Part shown: piece after piece, positions 24,474 to 33,805 of the stretch | How positions within the stretch are numbered: the first letter of the stretch is position 1 | How the letters are laid out: the number at the start of each line of letters is the position of its first letter | Assembly: GCF_000373565.1 (NCBI RefSeq) | Contig: NZ_KB891802.1 | Span: 24,835-88,834, forward strand | Direction of reading: 5' to 3' | DNA: 64,000 bases | Origin: Streptomyces sp. HmicA12 | GTDB taxonomy: Bacteria; Actinomycetota; Actinomycetes; Streptomycetales; Streptomycetaceae | Notes under the pieces: generated by a model | Databases searched by the model: none | Seen by the model: the letters and a program-made list of their open reading frames with translations, nothing else | What the model was told of the DNA's origin: nothing | Made by a program: the position numbers and the translations under genes

Positions 24474-26019
24474 CCCGCGGCGTGCCACCGACCCGCGCGA
24501 GCACCTCGCCGGTGCGGGGACCGCGGTCCACCACGACCGCCTCCGGCGGCAGGCGCTGCCCCTTCTCGGTCAGCAGCCAGCGCACGTCGTAGCGGTGGAC
24601 GATCGCCGTCCGCCGCGCGCGCGTGGAGTCGGGGGAGAGGTAGGCGCGCACGGCCGCCCGGCGCCTCTCCCGTTCCCGCTCGTCGAGGGCCGGGTCCGGC
24701 CAGGCCGGCGCCACCAGGTTCGGGCCGAGCCCCGGCAGGGAGCGCACCGGCCGGTGACCGTCCGTCAGGACCACCTCGCCGGGCGGGATGTGCCGGGCCG
24801 CCCAGGTGTACGACTGCCACATCGGCGGCTGCGGCAGCGCGCGCGGGACCACCGCTCCGCCCTGCGCCGTGACGAACCCGACCGCCGCGCCCGCCGCCGC
24901 GACCATGCCGAGCAGACGGCGCGGCCGGCGCCACGGGCGCGGCGCCGCTAGCGCGATCGCGAGCGAGAACTGCAACGGCACGAGGGCGAGCCCCATGATC
25001 CGGCCGTACGTGTAGTGGCCGCTGACCCAGCCGTACGCGACGACGAGCAGGTCCGCCGCGAACATCAGGGCCAGCGGGTCCCGGCGGTCGCGCCGGAGAC
25101 GCAGCCACAGCGGGGGCAGGCCGATCAGCGCCAGCCAGAAGTGCGCGGGCAGCCGGTCGTAGAGGCGGCGGTGGATCTCGTCGACGCTGGAATCCCCGGC
25201 CAGGGCCAGGACGTCGTAGTACGGCCAGGCGAGGGCGGTCGCGGCGGCGGCCGCGCCGGTGAGCGCCCAGCGCGGGCCGAGCGTGCGCGGCGCGACGGCC
25301 AGGACGCCGATCAGGGCCGCCACCGACGAGATCGGGTGCACCAGCAGGATCAGTCCGAGCAGGGCCCCGAGACCCGCGTACCCCCACCACGGGCTCCCCG
25401 CCCGCAGCCGCCCCGCCCACGCCCAGGCCCAGAACGCGAGCCCGCTCGCGCACGCCGACGGGTAGCCGAGGGTGCTGGTCATCGACAGCAGCCCGAGATA
25501 GCCGCTCCACTGGATCGCGTGCGTCCCCCAGAGCAGGGTCATCGCCGCCAGCGCCAGGACCGGCGCCCACGGACGCGGGGTCAGGGAGCGGACGAAGCGG
25601 TTCAGCCCGGTCAGCAGCACCAGCAGGTTCAGCGGCGCCGCGAGCCGCACGACCGTCACGCCCGACAGGCCGGTCGTCCTGGCGAACACACCCTCCAGGA
25701 CCGCGTACGGCGAGTAGTACGGGCTGCCCGCGCCCGGCAGGTCGGCCATCGGGTGGCGCGGGTGGAGCAGGTCGGCCCGCAGGCGTTCGACGACCGCCGC
25801 GTGCTGCCCGAAGTCACCGCCCATCGGCAGCCGCCACGCGGCGAGCGTCATCGTCAGCCAGAACAGCCCGCCGAACACCAGGAAGGGCGAGACCCGGGTG
25901 GGGCGCCGGAACCGCCCGACGGAGGTGACCGCCCGCGTGCGCCCGGCCGCCGGACGGTCTCCGGCGCTGAGGGGTGCGGGCAGGAGGGGGACGACGTCGA
26001 GACTGGACTTCCGGAGCAT
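24463..26019 (-). CDS. polytopic GT-C-like membrane protein, paralogue of 7411-8895
   Basis: 518 residues from ATG 26019 (AGGGA just upstream); in-frame ATG 26046 is an alternative. About eleven hydrophobic helices follow a basic N-terminus. The first outer loop has RLPMGGDFGQHAAVVERLRADLLHP and SPYYSPYAVLEGVFARTTGLSGV, matching the 7411 product. The C-terminal soluble part (VLTDGHRPVRSLPGLGPN...DVRWLLTEKGQRLP) also aligns with that paralogue. A role in surface glycan assembly is inferred from context and topology. It overlaps ohr tail-to-tail by 11 nt and is divergent from another membrane protein. Confidence 0.75.
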   Translation of the reverse strand: MLRKSSLDVVPLLPAPLSAGDRPAAGRTRAVTSVGRFRRPTRVSPFLVFGGLFWLTMTLAAWRLPMGGDFGQHAAVVERLRADLLHPRHPMADLPGAGSPYYSPYAVLEGVFARTTGLSGVTVVRLAAPLNLLVLLTGLNRFVRSLTPRPWAPVLALAAMTLLWGTHAIQWSGYLGLLSMTSTLGYPSACASGLAFWAWAWAGRLRAGSPWWGYAGLGALLGLILLVHPISSVAALIGVLAVAPRTLGPRWALTGAAAAATALAWPYYDVLALAGDSSVDEIHRRLYDRLPAHFWLALIGLPPLWLRLRRDRRDPLALMFAADLLVVAYGWVSGHYTYGRIMGLALVPLQFSLAIALAAPRPWRRPRRLLGMVAAAGAAVGFVTAQGGAVVPRALPQPPMWQSYTWAARHIPPGEVVLTDGHRPVRSLPGLGPNLVAPAWPDPALDERERERRRAAVRAYLSPDSTRARRTAIVHRYDVRWLLTEKGQRLPPEAVVVDRGPRTGEVLARVGGTPRATR

Positions 26020-26130
26020 TGTCCCTATATGCCCTTGATGGTCCATATTTTGAGCGCCCGCGCGAGTGACGGAACGCGGCACCGGCCCCGGCTCAGCCGC
26101 AATCGTCAGTCAGTCGTACAAGCTCGGCAC

Positions 26131-27651
26131 ATGGCGCTGATCATGAAGCCCGGGCCGGAGCGCGCCCGGGTCCTGGCGGTGGTCGTCCCCGGAGCCGTGG
26201 CGCTCGCGCTCGGACTGTGGGGTCTGGACCGGGGCACGATGTGGCGGGACGAGGCGGCCACGTTCATCGCCGCGTCCCGGTCGCTGCCGCAGCTGTGGCA
26301 CCTGCTGGGCACGGTCGACGCCGTGCACGGCCTCTACTACGTGCTCATGCACTTCCTGCTCCCGCTGCACCCGGGCGAGACACTGCTCAGGCTGCCGTCG
26401 GTGTGCGCCACGGCCGCCGCGGCCTGCCTGGTCGCCGCGCTCGGCGGCCGGCTGGTCCGGCCGCGCGTCGGCCTGTGGGCCGGACTCCTGTACGCCGTCG
26501 CGCCGTTCACCCAGTACTACGCGCAGGAGGGCCGCTCGTACGCGCTGGTCGCCGCCGGCGCCGCGAGCGCGACCCTGCTCCTGGTGCGGGCCGTGTCCCG
26601 GCCCACCGCGCGCGCCTGGGCCGGATACGCGGCGGCCGTCGCCGTGACGGCCTGGCTGCACGAGTTCGCGGCCCTGGTGCTCGCCGCGCACGCCGTGACC
26701 CTCGCGGTGACCCGGGTGCCGCGCCGGGTGTGGGCGGGCTGGGGCGCGGCCGGGGCCGCCGCCCTGGTGTCGCTGCTCCCGCTGGCCCTGGTGACGCACG
26801 GCCAGAGCGGGCAGGTCGGCTGGATCCGGCGGCCGGGCCGGGCGGAGGCCGAGGAACTGCTGCGCACGGTGGCCGGCGGGCACGGGCTGCTCCACGCGGC
26901 GCTGCTCGCGCCGATCGCGGTCGCCGTGTCCCGGCCGCCGGCCCGCCGGGCGCCGGGCGCCTGCGGCCTGGTCGCGACGGCGCTGCCGCTGGCCGTGGTG
27001 GCGCCGCTGATCCTGCTCGCCGTCTCGCAGCTGCACCCGCTGTACGCCCCGCGCTACGCGCTCTTCGCGTTCGCCGGGGTGCCGCTCCTGGTCGCGGCCG
27101 GCGCGGAGGTGATCGTCTCCCGGGTGCCGCGCCTGACGCCCGCGGCGGCGCCCGTCGCCCTCGCCGGGGTGGGCCTGGTCGCCGCCGCGTTCCTCGCCCA
27201 GCTCCCGCTCCAGGAGCACCAGCGCGGCCCCGAGGCCCGGCGCGACGACCTGGGCTCGGTGGCCCGCATGCTGGCGGACCGGGTCCGGCCCGGCGACCCG
27301 CTGCTGTACGTCCCGCTGATCGGCCGCAAGTACGCCGAGGCCTACCCCGCGTCCGTCGCGGGCGCGCGGGACGTGTCCCTGCGGGTGCCGGGCGCCCGCT
27401 CGGGCACCCTCTACGGCCGCGACGTCCCCGCCGCCGACCTGCGGGCCCGCATGGCGTGCCTGCCGCGCCTGTGGGTCTTCTTCGACATGGACGCCATGAG
27501 GCCCGGATGGCGTCCCGCGGGCGCGGACGAGGCGGCCAAGATCGACGTACTGAGAGCGGACTTCGTGCCCGTCGCCGAGGAGCGGCGGCGCAGCGGCATG
27601 CTGCGGCAGTACGAACGGGTGGGCGGGACGGCCGCGGGGTGCACGCGCTGA
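26131..27651 (+). CDS. GT-C (ArnT/GT39-like) membrane glycosyltransferase
   Basis: 506 residues, about ten helices. The first periplasmic-side loop carries RGTMWRDEAATFIAASRSLPQLWHLL. The Asp-Glu after the first helix is the usual metal/catalytic site of GT-C enzymes, and AVHGLYYVLMHFLLPLHPGETLLRLPSV follows as in the ArnT/PMT group. YYAQEGRSYAL and LYAPRYALFAFAG are further family-like segments. The C-terminal soluble domain is short. It would transfer a sugar from a polyprenyl-phosphate donor outside the membrane. ATG 26131 lacks a clear ribosome-binding site; ATG 26143 is an alternative. A hairpin follows downstream at 27699. Confidence 0.82.
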   Translation: MALIMKPGPERARVLAVVVPGAVALALGLWGLDRGTMWRDEAATFIAASRSLPQLWHLLGTVDAVHGLYYVLMHFLLPLHPGETLLRLPSVCATAAAACLVAALGGRLVRPRVGLWAGLLYAVAPFTQYYAQEGRSYALVAAGAASATLLLVRAVSRPTARAWAGYAAAVAVTAWLHEFAALVLAAHAVTLAVTRVPRRVWAGWGAAGAAALVSLLPLALVTHGQSGQVGWIRRPGRAEAEELLRTVAGGHGLLHAALLAPIAVAVSRPPARRAPGACGLVATALPLAVVAPLILLAVSQLHPLYAPRYALFAFAGVPLLVAAGAEVIVSRVPRLTPAAAPVALAGVGLVAAAFLAQLPLQEHQRGPEARRDDLGSVARMLADRVRPGDPLLYVPLIGRKYAEAYPASVAGARDVSLRVPGARSGTLYGRDVPAADLRARMACLPRLWVFFDMDAMRPGWRPAGADEAAKIDVLRADFVPVAEERRRSGMLRQYERVGGTAAGCTR

Positions 27652-27698
27652 GCCGCCGTACGCGGGGCCGGCCGTATCGGGGCCGGTGAGAGCGGTGC

Positions 27699-27720
27699 GG
27701 CGGGTCCCGCGGGGCCCGCC
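27699..27720 (+). terminator. terminator hairpin after GT-C gene
   Basis: Ten-bp arms GGCGGGTCCC (27699-27708) and GGGGCCCGCC (27711-27720), with one G-U pair, lie 48 nt after the stop at 27651 and before the conserved upstream element of the next gene. Confidence 0.65.
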
Positions 27721-27782
27721 CGCGTGCGGAGTCGGCCAACAGTGGCCGGACCGTGCGGAGTTGGATCTTCCGGCCGCGTCCT

Positions 27783-27807
27783 CCGGATGCCACGTCCGGC
27801 GTAACCC
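27783..27807 (+). promoter_or_regulatory. conserved upstream element, copy A
   Basis: The 25 nt ending CCGGCGTAACCC (27796-27807) match the region upstream of the paralogous gene at 54783 at about 23 of 25 positions. Both lie just under 60 nt before the start. Arms CCGGA and TCCGG form a short inverted repeat in this copy. Probably a shared promoter or regulator site. Confidence 0.55.
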
Positions 27808-27863
27808 ACGTGCCCCGTCGGCCGTTTCACCGCAGAACCTGTGTGCCTACCGATGGATGTGCC

Positions 27864-30089
27864 GTGCCCCGCTTCAGCATCGTCGTCCCCACCCACGGCA
27901 CCCTCGGCCGCCTGTCCCGGACCCTGGACTCCGTCCTGCTCGACCGGCGCTTCGACGACGTCGAGGTGATCCCCGTCTGCGACGGCCCCGAGGCCCCCGA
28001 GTCCGTCACCGTCGCCCGCCGTGCCGAGAGCGACGAGCGGCTGCGCGCGGCGGTCTGGTCGCCGCCCGCGGCCGGACTCGGCGCCGCCCGCGACGCGGGG
28101 GCGCGGGCCGCCCGCGGCACGTATCTGCTGTTCCTCGACGGCGACGACGAGGTGGCGCCCGGCGCGCTGCACGCCCTGGACGCGCGGCTGCGGGAGACCG
28201 GCGAGGTCGACGTCGTGTACGGCGGGTACGAGCGGGTGCACTGGTGGGAGGGGAGCCGGGGCACGGTGCAGGTGCCCGGGACGCCGGACGGCGTCTTCGC
28301 CCCGGCCGACGCGCTCGGGGCGCGGGCCGCGTCCCTTCCGGCCTGGAGCGCCGCGTACCGGCGTGCCTTCGTCGAGGAGCGCGAACTCACCTTCGACGAG
28401 GGCTACTTCACGGATCTGTCGTGGGGTGTGCGGGTCGCGCTGAGCGCCGAGAAGGCGGCCGTCCTGCCCGAGCCCGTCCTCGTACGGCATCTGCTGCGCC
28501 GCCAGGGCAGCAGGATCGACGGGCCCGGCGCGCACCACCTGGACCGCCTCGACCAGTTCGACCGGGCGCTCGGCCACGCCGCCGAGCGCCCCGACATCGC
28601 CGGACCCCTCTTCGCCGAACTCGCCGCCATCGCCCTGAAGACGGCCGCCGTGCCCGGCCAACTCCCTCACCCGGGGCGCTACTTCAAGCGGGCGAGCGCG
28701 CTGTACCGCCGCCACCGGCCCGCAGGGTTCCGGGCGCCCGCAAGCCTCGACGCGCAGTGCCGGCTCCTCGCGGCCGGGTCGTACACGGCGTTCCGCGCGG
28801 TGCGCGGCGCGCGGCGGGCCGCCGGCTCGCTGAAGCCCGCGCCGCCCGAGCCCCGCCAGGAGAAGCGGGCCCCCGAGGTGTACGCCGAGTACCTCAAGCA
28901 GCCGGTCGACCCCAACCTGGCCGTGTACTGCGCCTATTGGGGCCGCGGCTACACCTGCAGCCCCGCCGCGATCCACGCCGCCGCACAGCGCCTCGCCCCG
29001 CACATCCACTCGGTCTTCCTGGTCACCGAGGACGGGGCCGGACGCGTCCCGGAGGGCGTGGAGCACGCCGTGCTCGGCACACCGCGCGCCTGGGAGGTGC
29101 TGGCCCGCGCCACGTACTTCGTCAACAACGCCAACTTCGCGGACAGCGTCGTCAAACGGCCCGGCACGGTCCACCTGTCCACCCAGCACGGCACCCCGCT
29201 GAAGAAGATGGGCCTCGAACAGGCCGACCACCCCGTGGTGGCCCCCGCCACCGGCGCCCTGCGCAGGCTCCTCGGACGGGTGGACCGCTGGGACTACCTC
29301 CTCACCTCCAACCGGCACTCCACCGAGGTCTGGGAGCGCGCCTGCCCCGGCGACCACGAGACCCTGGAGTACGGCTATCCGCGCAACGACGCCTACTACA
29401 CCGCCGACGCCGCCGAAGTGGCGCGTGTGAGGCGCGAGTTGGGCATCCCGGAGGGCAAGAAGGCGCTGCTGTACGCGCCCACCCACCGCGACTACCGCAC
29501 CGGATTCGACGCCCAGCTGGACCTCGGCGCGCTCTGCGACGCCCTCGGCGACGACTTCGTCGTCCTGCAGCGCGCCCACTACTACTACGACGACGCGGGC
29601 GGCGTCCCGCGCCCGCCGCACGACCGGGTCGTCGACGTCACCGGCCACTTCTCGTCCGAGGAGGTGTGCCTGGCCGCCGACGCGCTGATCACCGACTACT
29701 CGTCGATCGTCTTCGACTACGCCAACCTGGACCGGCCGATCGTCGTGTACGCCGACGACTGGGACGTCTACCGTGCTCTGCGCGGTGTCACCTTCGACCT
29801 CCTCGCCCCGGACCAGGCGCCGGGCCCGGTCGCCACGACCCCCGAGGAGCTCGCCCGGCTCTTCCGCTCGGGCGCCTGGGCGGACCAGGAGTCGGCCGCG
29901 CGCCGCACCGCCTTCCGGGAACGATTCTGCGCCTTCGACGACGGACGGGCCGCCGAGCGGGTGGTGCGCCGGGTGCTGCTCGGCGAACCCGCCGAAGCCG
30001 TCGAGCCGCCGCTGCCGCTCGCCCGCCGCACCCCCGCGCCCGCGGCCTCCGCGCCCGCCGCCCCCGCCCCGACCGCTCCGAGGAGCTGA
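27864..30089 (+). CDS. GT2 + TagF-like CDP-glycerol glycerophosphotransferase fusion
   Basis: 741 residues from GTG 27864, where paralogues also begin (PRFSIVVP). GGATG lies 4 nt before the start. The N-terminal GT2 domain has DGDD at 92-95. The TagF-like module (about 350-710) has AYWGRGYTCSPAAI, TQHGTPLKKMG (His442), GYPRND, LYAPTHRDYR, LQRAHYYY (His572) and TDYSSIVFDY. Both modules look intact, so one protein could add a sugar and glycerol phosphate in turn, giving a repeating sugar-glycerol-phosphate chain; this is inference. It is followed after 2 nt by a second fusion gene, with which it is clearly co-translated. Confidence 0.9.
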   Translation: MPRFSIVVPTHGTLGRLSRTLDSVLLDRRFDDVEVIPVCDGPEAPESVTVARRAESDERLRAAVWSPPAAGLGAARDAGARAARGTYLLFLDGDDEVAPGALHALDARLRETGEVDVVYGGYERVHWWEGSRGTVQVPGTPDGVFAPADALGARAASLPAWSAAYRRAFVEERELTFDEGYFTDLSWGVRVALSAEKAAVLPEPVLVRHLLRRQGSRIDGPGAHHLDRLDQFDRALGHAAERPDIAGPLFAELAAIALKTAAVPGQLPHPGRYFKRASALYRRHRPAGFRAPASLDAQCRLLAAGSYTAFRAVRGARRAAGSLKPAPPEPRQEKRAPEVYAEYLKQPVDPNLAVYCAYWGRGYTCSPAAIHAAAQRLAPHIHSVFLVTEDGAGRVPEGVEHAVLGTPRAWEVLARATYFVNNANFADSVVKRPGTVHLSTQHGTPLKKMGLEQADHPVVAPATGALRRLLGRVDRWDYLLTSNRHSTEVWERACPGDHETLEYGYPRNDAYYTADAAEVARVRRELGIPEGKKALLYAPTHRDYRTGFDAQLDLGALCDALGDDFVVLQRAHYYYDDAGGVPRPPHDRVVDVTGHFSSEEVCLAADALITDYSSIVFDYANLDRPIVVYADDWDVYRALRGVTFDLLAPDQAPGPVATTPEELARLFRSGAWADQESAARRTAFRERFCAFDDGRAAERVVRRVLLGEPAEAVEPPLPLARRTPAPAASAPAAPAPTAPRS

Positions 30090-30091
30090 CC

Positions 30092-32281
30092 GTGCCCCGC
30101 TTCAGCGTCGTCGTGCCCGCCTACAAGGTGCAGGGCTTCCTCCGCGCGAGCCTCGACTCCGTCCTCACCCAGTCGTTCACCGACCTCGAAGTGATCGCTG
30201 TGGACGACGCGTCGCCCGACCACTGCGCCGCGATCCTCGCCGAGTACACGGCCCGCGACCCGCGCGTCACGGCCGTCCACCTCCCCGAGAACGCGGGGGT
30301 CGGACCGGCCCGCAACGCCGGCGCGGCCCGCGCGCGCGGCGACTACCTCCTCTTCCTCGACGGCGACGACACCTTCACCCCCGGGCTGCTCGCCGCCCTC
30401 GACGCGCGGCTGCGCACCACCGGCGACCCGGACCTGCTGCTCTTCGACCACGTCAACGTCTCCTGGTCGGGCCGGGGCGGCCGCACCGGCACCGCGGCCC
30501 TCCTCGCCGAGGCGGGCGAGGACACCTTCACCGTCCGGGACCGCCCCCGGTACCTGAACGCCTACCAGGCCGCCTGGAACAAGGCGTACCGCCGCGACTT
30601 CCTCGTCACGCACGGACTGCGCTACCCCGAGGGCCTGTACGAGGACGTCCCGGTCACCTACCGGGCGCTGATCGCCGCCGAGCGCGTCGCCTGCCTCGAC
30701 CGGGTGGGAGTGGAGCACCGGCAGCGCCGCCAGTCGTCCGTCGAGCGCACCCCCGAGCGGCTGCGTGCCGCGATGCTCACCCAGTTCGACGCCCTGTTCG
30801 CCTTCCTCGACGCGCACCCCGCACACGACTGGGCCGGGCCGCTCCTGCTGCGCCAGGCCATGGGCCACCTGCGCGCGGCGCGGCCCGACGAGCCGGGCCC
30901 GCGCGAGGAGTTCCGGCGCGAGACCGACGCCTTCCACCGCCGCCACGCGCCCGACGGCGCCGCCCCGGCCCGCCCGCGCCGCCGCACCGCGCCGCCGCGC
31001 CGGCTGCGCGCCGTCCTCAAGAAGGTGCGCGGGGCACGGCGAACCCTGCGCGACGGCGTCGTCCGCCGCCTCAGGAAGTACTGGCGCGCGGTCCAGCTGC
31101 GGCGCCCGCTCGACCCGTGCCTCGCGGTGTACGAGGCCGGGGGGCGGCGCGGGGTGCTCGGCGGCCCGGCCGCCGTCCACGCGGCCGCCCGCGCACTGGC
31201 CCCGCACATCAAGGGCGTATGGGTGGTGAACGCCAAGGACGCGCGCCGCCTGCCCGAGGGCGTGGACCACGTCGTGCCCGGCTCGCCGCGCCATGCCGCC
31301 GTCCTCGCCCGCGCCACGTACTTCTTCAACGACGTCGACTGGGACGCGGGCCAGGCCAAGCGGCCGGGGCAGGTCTGGGTCCAGACCCACCGGGGCACGC
31401 CGCTCGGCCACGAGGGCCTCGACCTGCGCGAGCGGCCCGCCGCCCGGCAGGGCCTCGACCTGCGCGCCGCCCTGCGCCGCGGCGACCGCTGGGACCACAG
31501 CCTGGAGGCGGGCGCGTACGCCGCGCGGGCCCGGCAGAGCGCCCACCCCTGCCGCTTCACCACCCTGCTCACCGGCAACCCCCGCAACGACGTGCTGGTG
31601 CGCGGCGACGCCGCCCGCGCCGCCCGCGCCCGCGAGCGCCTGGGCGTCCCGGCCGGGAACACCGTGGTCCTGTACGCGCCGACCCGCCGTGACTACCGCA
31701 GGGGCGGATACGTCCGGAACATCGACCCGGCGGCCCTCGCCCGCGCCCTGGGCGACGACCACACCCTGGTGGTCCGGCTGCACCCGAGCCTGGCCAAGGC
31801 CCCCGAACGCGCCCTGGAAATGCGGGACTTGGAGCGTTCCGGGGTCCTCGTCGACGCGACCGACGAACCCCACGTCGAGGACCTGCTGCTCGCCTCGGAC
31901 GCGCTGATCACCGACTACTCGTCCCTGCTCTTCGACTACGCCGTCCTGGACCGGCCGATCGTGGTGCACGCCGACGACTGGGAGGCCTTCCGGCTGAGCC
32001 GCGGCGCCTACCTCGACATCACCGAGCAGCCGCCGGGCCATCTCACCCGCACGGAGGCCGAGTTGGCGGACGTCTTCGCCTCGGGCGCCTGGTGCGACGC
32101 CGAGTCGGCGCGGCGCAGGGCGGAGTTCCGGGCGCTCTACTGCGAGGCCGACGACGGGCACGCCGCCGAGCGGGTCGTACGCCGCGTCCTGCTGGGGGAG
32201 ACGGCACGACTGCCCGCCACCGCAGCGCAGTTGCCCGCGGCGCGCAGCGACACCGCGCCGGCCGGGCAGCCGGTCGGCTGA
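30092..32281 (+). CDS. GT2 + divergent TagF-like fusion with lost catalytic His
   Basis: 729 residues from GTG 30092 (GAGGAG upstream, 2 nt after the previous stop). The GT2 domain is intact: VDDASPD (38-44), DGDD (90-93) and WNKAYRRDF. The TagF-like half is degenerate. The donor motif reads QTHRGTPLGHEGL, with Arg434 where paralogues have the catalytic His. GYPRND is GNPRND, THRDY is TRRDY, and AYWGRG is absent. The second His remains (RLHPS, His564), as does TDYSSLLFDY. The C-terminal half may be a pseudo-enzyme, a scaffold, or use a different donor. The last codons form one arm of a perfect hairpin with the convergent gene. Confidence 0.87.
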   Translation: MPRFSVVVPAYKVQGFLRASLDSVLTQSFTDLEVIAVDDASPDHCAAILAEYTARDPRVTAVHLPENAGVGPARNAGAARARGDYLLFLDGDDTFTPGLLAALDARLRTTGDPDLLLFDHVNVSWSGRGGRTGTAALLAEAGEDTFTVRDRPRYLNAYQAAWNKAYRRDFLVTHGLRYPEGLYEDVPVTYRALIAAERVACLDRVGVEHRQRRQSSVERTPERLRAAMLTQFDALFAFLDAHPAHDWAGPLLLRQAMGHLRAARPDEPGPREEFRRETDAFHRRHAPDGAAPARPRRRTAPPRRLRAVLKKVRGARRTLRDGVVRRLRKYWRAVQLRRPLDPCLAVYEAGGRRGVLGGPAAVHAAARALAPHIKGVWVVNAKDARRLPEGVDHVVPGSPRHAAVLARATYFFNDVDWDAGQAKRPGQVWVQTHRGTPLGHEGLDLRERPAARQGLDLRAALRRGDRWDHSLEAGAYAARARQSAHPCRFTTLLTGNPRNDVLVRGDAARAARARERLGVPAGNTVVLYAPTRRDYRRGGYVRNIDPAALARALGDDHTLVVRLHPSLAKAPERALEMRDLERSGVLVDATDEPHVEDLLLASDALITDYSSLLFDYAVLDRPIVVHADDWEAFRLSRGAYLDITEQPPGHLTRTEAELADVFASGAWCDAESARRRAEFRALYCEADDGHAAERVVRRVLLGETARLPATAAQLPAARSDTAPAGQPVG

Positions 32282-32295
32282 GGTCAGCCGACCGG
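32270..32295. terminator. coding-sequence palindrome, bidirectional terminator
   Basis: Perfect 12-bp arms CCGGTCGGCTGA (32270-32281) and TCAGCCGACCGG (32284-32295) are separated by GG. Each arm encodes the last residues Pro-Val-Gly-stop of one of the two convergent genes, so the genes share a terminator made of their own 3' ends. Confidence 0.85.
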
Positions 32296-33756
32296 GGACG
32301 CCTGCCGCGGGACGGGCTCCGTGCGGGGTTCGGCGACCGGGGCCCCGGCACGCCACCGCACGACGTAGGCGCTCACGACGAACACGCAGGCGACGGTGCC
32401 CGCGAGCGCGGGCCAGTACACGTAGCGGAAGTTGGACTCGGGCGCGGTCGGCAGGTAGGCGAGGATGTAGACGAGGGAACTGGCCCCGATGAGCCGCAGC
32501 TCCCTGCTGTACGGCCCCGGCCACCGTCTGCGCAGGACGAGGACCAGGGAGACGGCCAGCCAGAACCAGCCCTGGAAGAGCATCGGCAGGTTGCGCACAC
32601 AGCCGGTCACGTAGTCGCGCAGCGCGGCCCGCAGCGTGTCGTTGGGCTGCTCGTGGCGCGCGATCTCGGGCAGCGTGCTGCCGGGGAGCCGGGTGCCGTT
32701 CAGGAAGGGCTGGTTGCTGCGGAACAGCAGCTTGGTGAAGACCCGGCCCCGGTACGCGGCGTAGTCCTGCCAGTGCCTCGGCATCTGCCGCGTCCACATC
32801 CGCGTCAGCACGTCGGCGTTGCGGCTCAGCTCCATCAGGTCGAACGTTCCGCCCTTGCGCGGATAGCACTCCAGGTACGCGTTGGAGGTCAGCCCCCGCC
32901 GTCGGCAGTCGGTCGTCGCGGTGACCATCCGGTCGGTGAAGTCCCGGCTCCCGCCCGCCTCTTCGGCGGCGGCCCGCACCTGCGCCGGGGTGAGGACATG
33001 GACGAGGTCGTCCACCGGGATCACCGCGTAGACGCGGGTCGGCAGCGGATGGGCGAGCGCGGTCACCCCGACGCTGCCGACCGCGGTGACGGCGGCGAGG
33101 ACCCCGGTCGCGGCCAGCCAGCGGCGCCGGCCCGGGGCCGGCCACAGCGCGAGGACCAGCAGCGCGAAGACCGGGAGCACGGCGGGGAAGCCGTTCTTGC
33201 GGACCAGACCCGCGTACACGATGAGCAGCACGCCGAGCACCAGCAGGACCCAGCGGGTCCGGGTGCGGCCGGCCGGCAACCCGCGGGCGGTGAGCGCGAG
33301 CGCGCAGACCGCGAGCAGCGCGTACGCCAGATGGACGTCCTTCCAGACGACCCCCGTGAAGTTCATGATGTGCGGCGCGAGACCGACGGACAGCATCGCG
33401 AGGGAGAGGCAGCGGCTTCCGGTGCCGCGCCAGACCAGGCGGGCGAGCATCCACAGCGATCCCCACAGCAGCGCGGCCTGCAGATCGACCATGGTGGAGA
33501 GGGACCCCGTCGTCGACAGCAGGCCCCGCCACAGCAGCGCGAGGACCGGCGGGTGCCAGTCGCTGACCGGCACCTCCCCGACCGCCTGGCGGAGCTGGAA
33601 GGCGCTGTCGGCGCTGAAGTACCCGGGGTGGAAGACGGTGGCCGCGGCGCAGCCGCACACCGCCGCGATCACCGCCAGCCACCACGGCCACAGCCCGCCG
33701 CGCCGGTGGGCGTCGCGCAGGGCGGCGGCCGCCCGGTGGATCGTCGTTCTCGGCAT
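32284..33756 (-). CDS. polytopic membrane protein, GT-C-like
   Basis: 490 residues, about ten to eleven helices. The first outer loop is FHPGYFSADSAFQLRQAVGEVPVSDWHPPVLALLWRGL, followed by KDVHLAYALLAV and VRKNGFPAVLPVFALL. A long outer loop before the last helices (about 240-400) contains NADVLTRMWTRQMPRHWQDYAAYRGRVFTKLLFRSNQPFLNG. The layout resembles GT-C glycosyltransferases, but I cannot name a family or fix a catalytic Asp (the SADS Asp is a candidate). It shares direction with the flippase/GT genes upstream, but a 19-bp hairpin lies in between. Tail-to-tail with the TagF-like gene, 2 nt apart. Confidence 0.7.
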   Translation of the reverse strand: MPRTTIHRAAAALRDAHRRGGLWPWWLAVIAAVCGCAAATVFHPGYFSADSAFQLRQAVGEVPVSDWHPPVLALLWRGLLSTTGSLSTMVDLQAALLWGSLWMLARLVWRGTGSRCLSLAMLSVGLAPHIMNFTGVVWKDVHLAYALLAVCALALTARGLPAGRTRTRWVLLVLGVLLIVYAGLVRKNGFPAVLPVFALLVLALWPAPGRRRWLAATGVLAAVTAVGSVGVTALAHPLPTRVYAVIPVDDLVHVLTPAQVRAAAEEAGGSRDFTDRMVTATTDCRRRGLTSNAYLECYPRKGGTFDLMELSRNADVLTRMWTRQMPRHWQDYAAYRGRVFTKLLFRSNQPFLNGTRLPGSTLPEIARHEQPNDTLRAALRDYVTGCVRNLPMLFQGWFWLAVSLVLVLRRRWPGPYSRELRLIGASSLVYILAYLPTAPESNFRYVYWPALAGTVACVFVVSAYVVRWRAGAPVAEPRTEPVPRQASPVG

Positions 33757-33805
33757 GGAGGCGAAGGCCTTTCGGGGGCGGGGGCACGTGAGACACGCGG
33801 ACAGA

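Noticed and set aside
27686..30091. In-frame upstream extension giving a 1531-codon frame ending at 32281
   Set aside because: This part runs through the 27864-30089 gene in another frame and is Arg/Pro-rich. The real start is GTG 30092 with GAGGAG upstream.
27864..32281. The tandem TagF-like genes as one frameshifted gene
   Set aside because: Each has its own complete GT2 and TagF-like halves, a clean stop/start with a ribosome-binding site, and paralogues of the same length.
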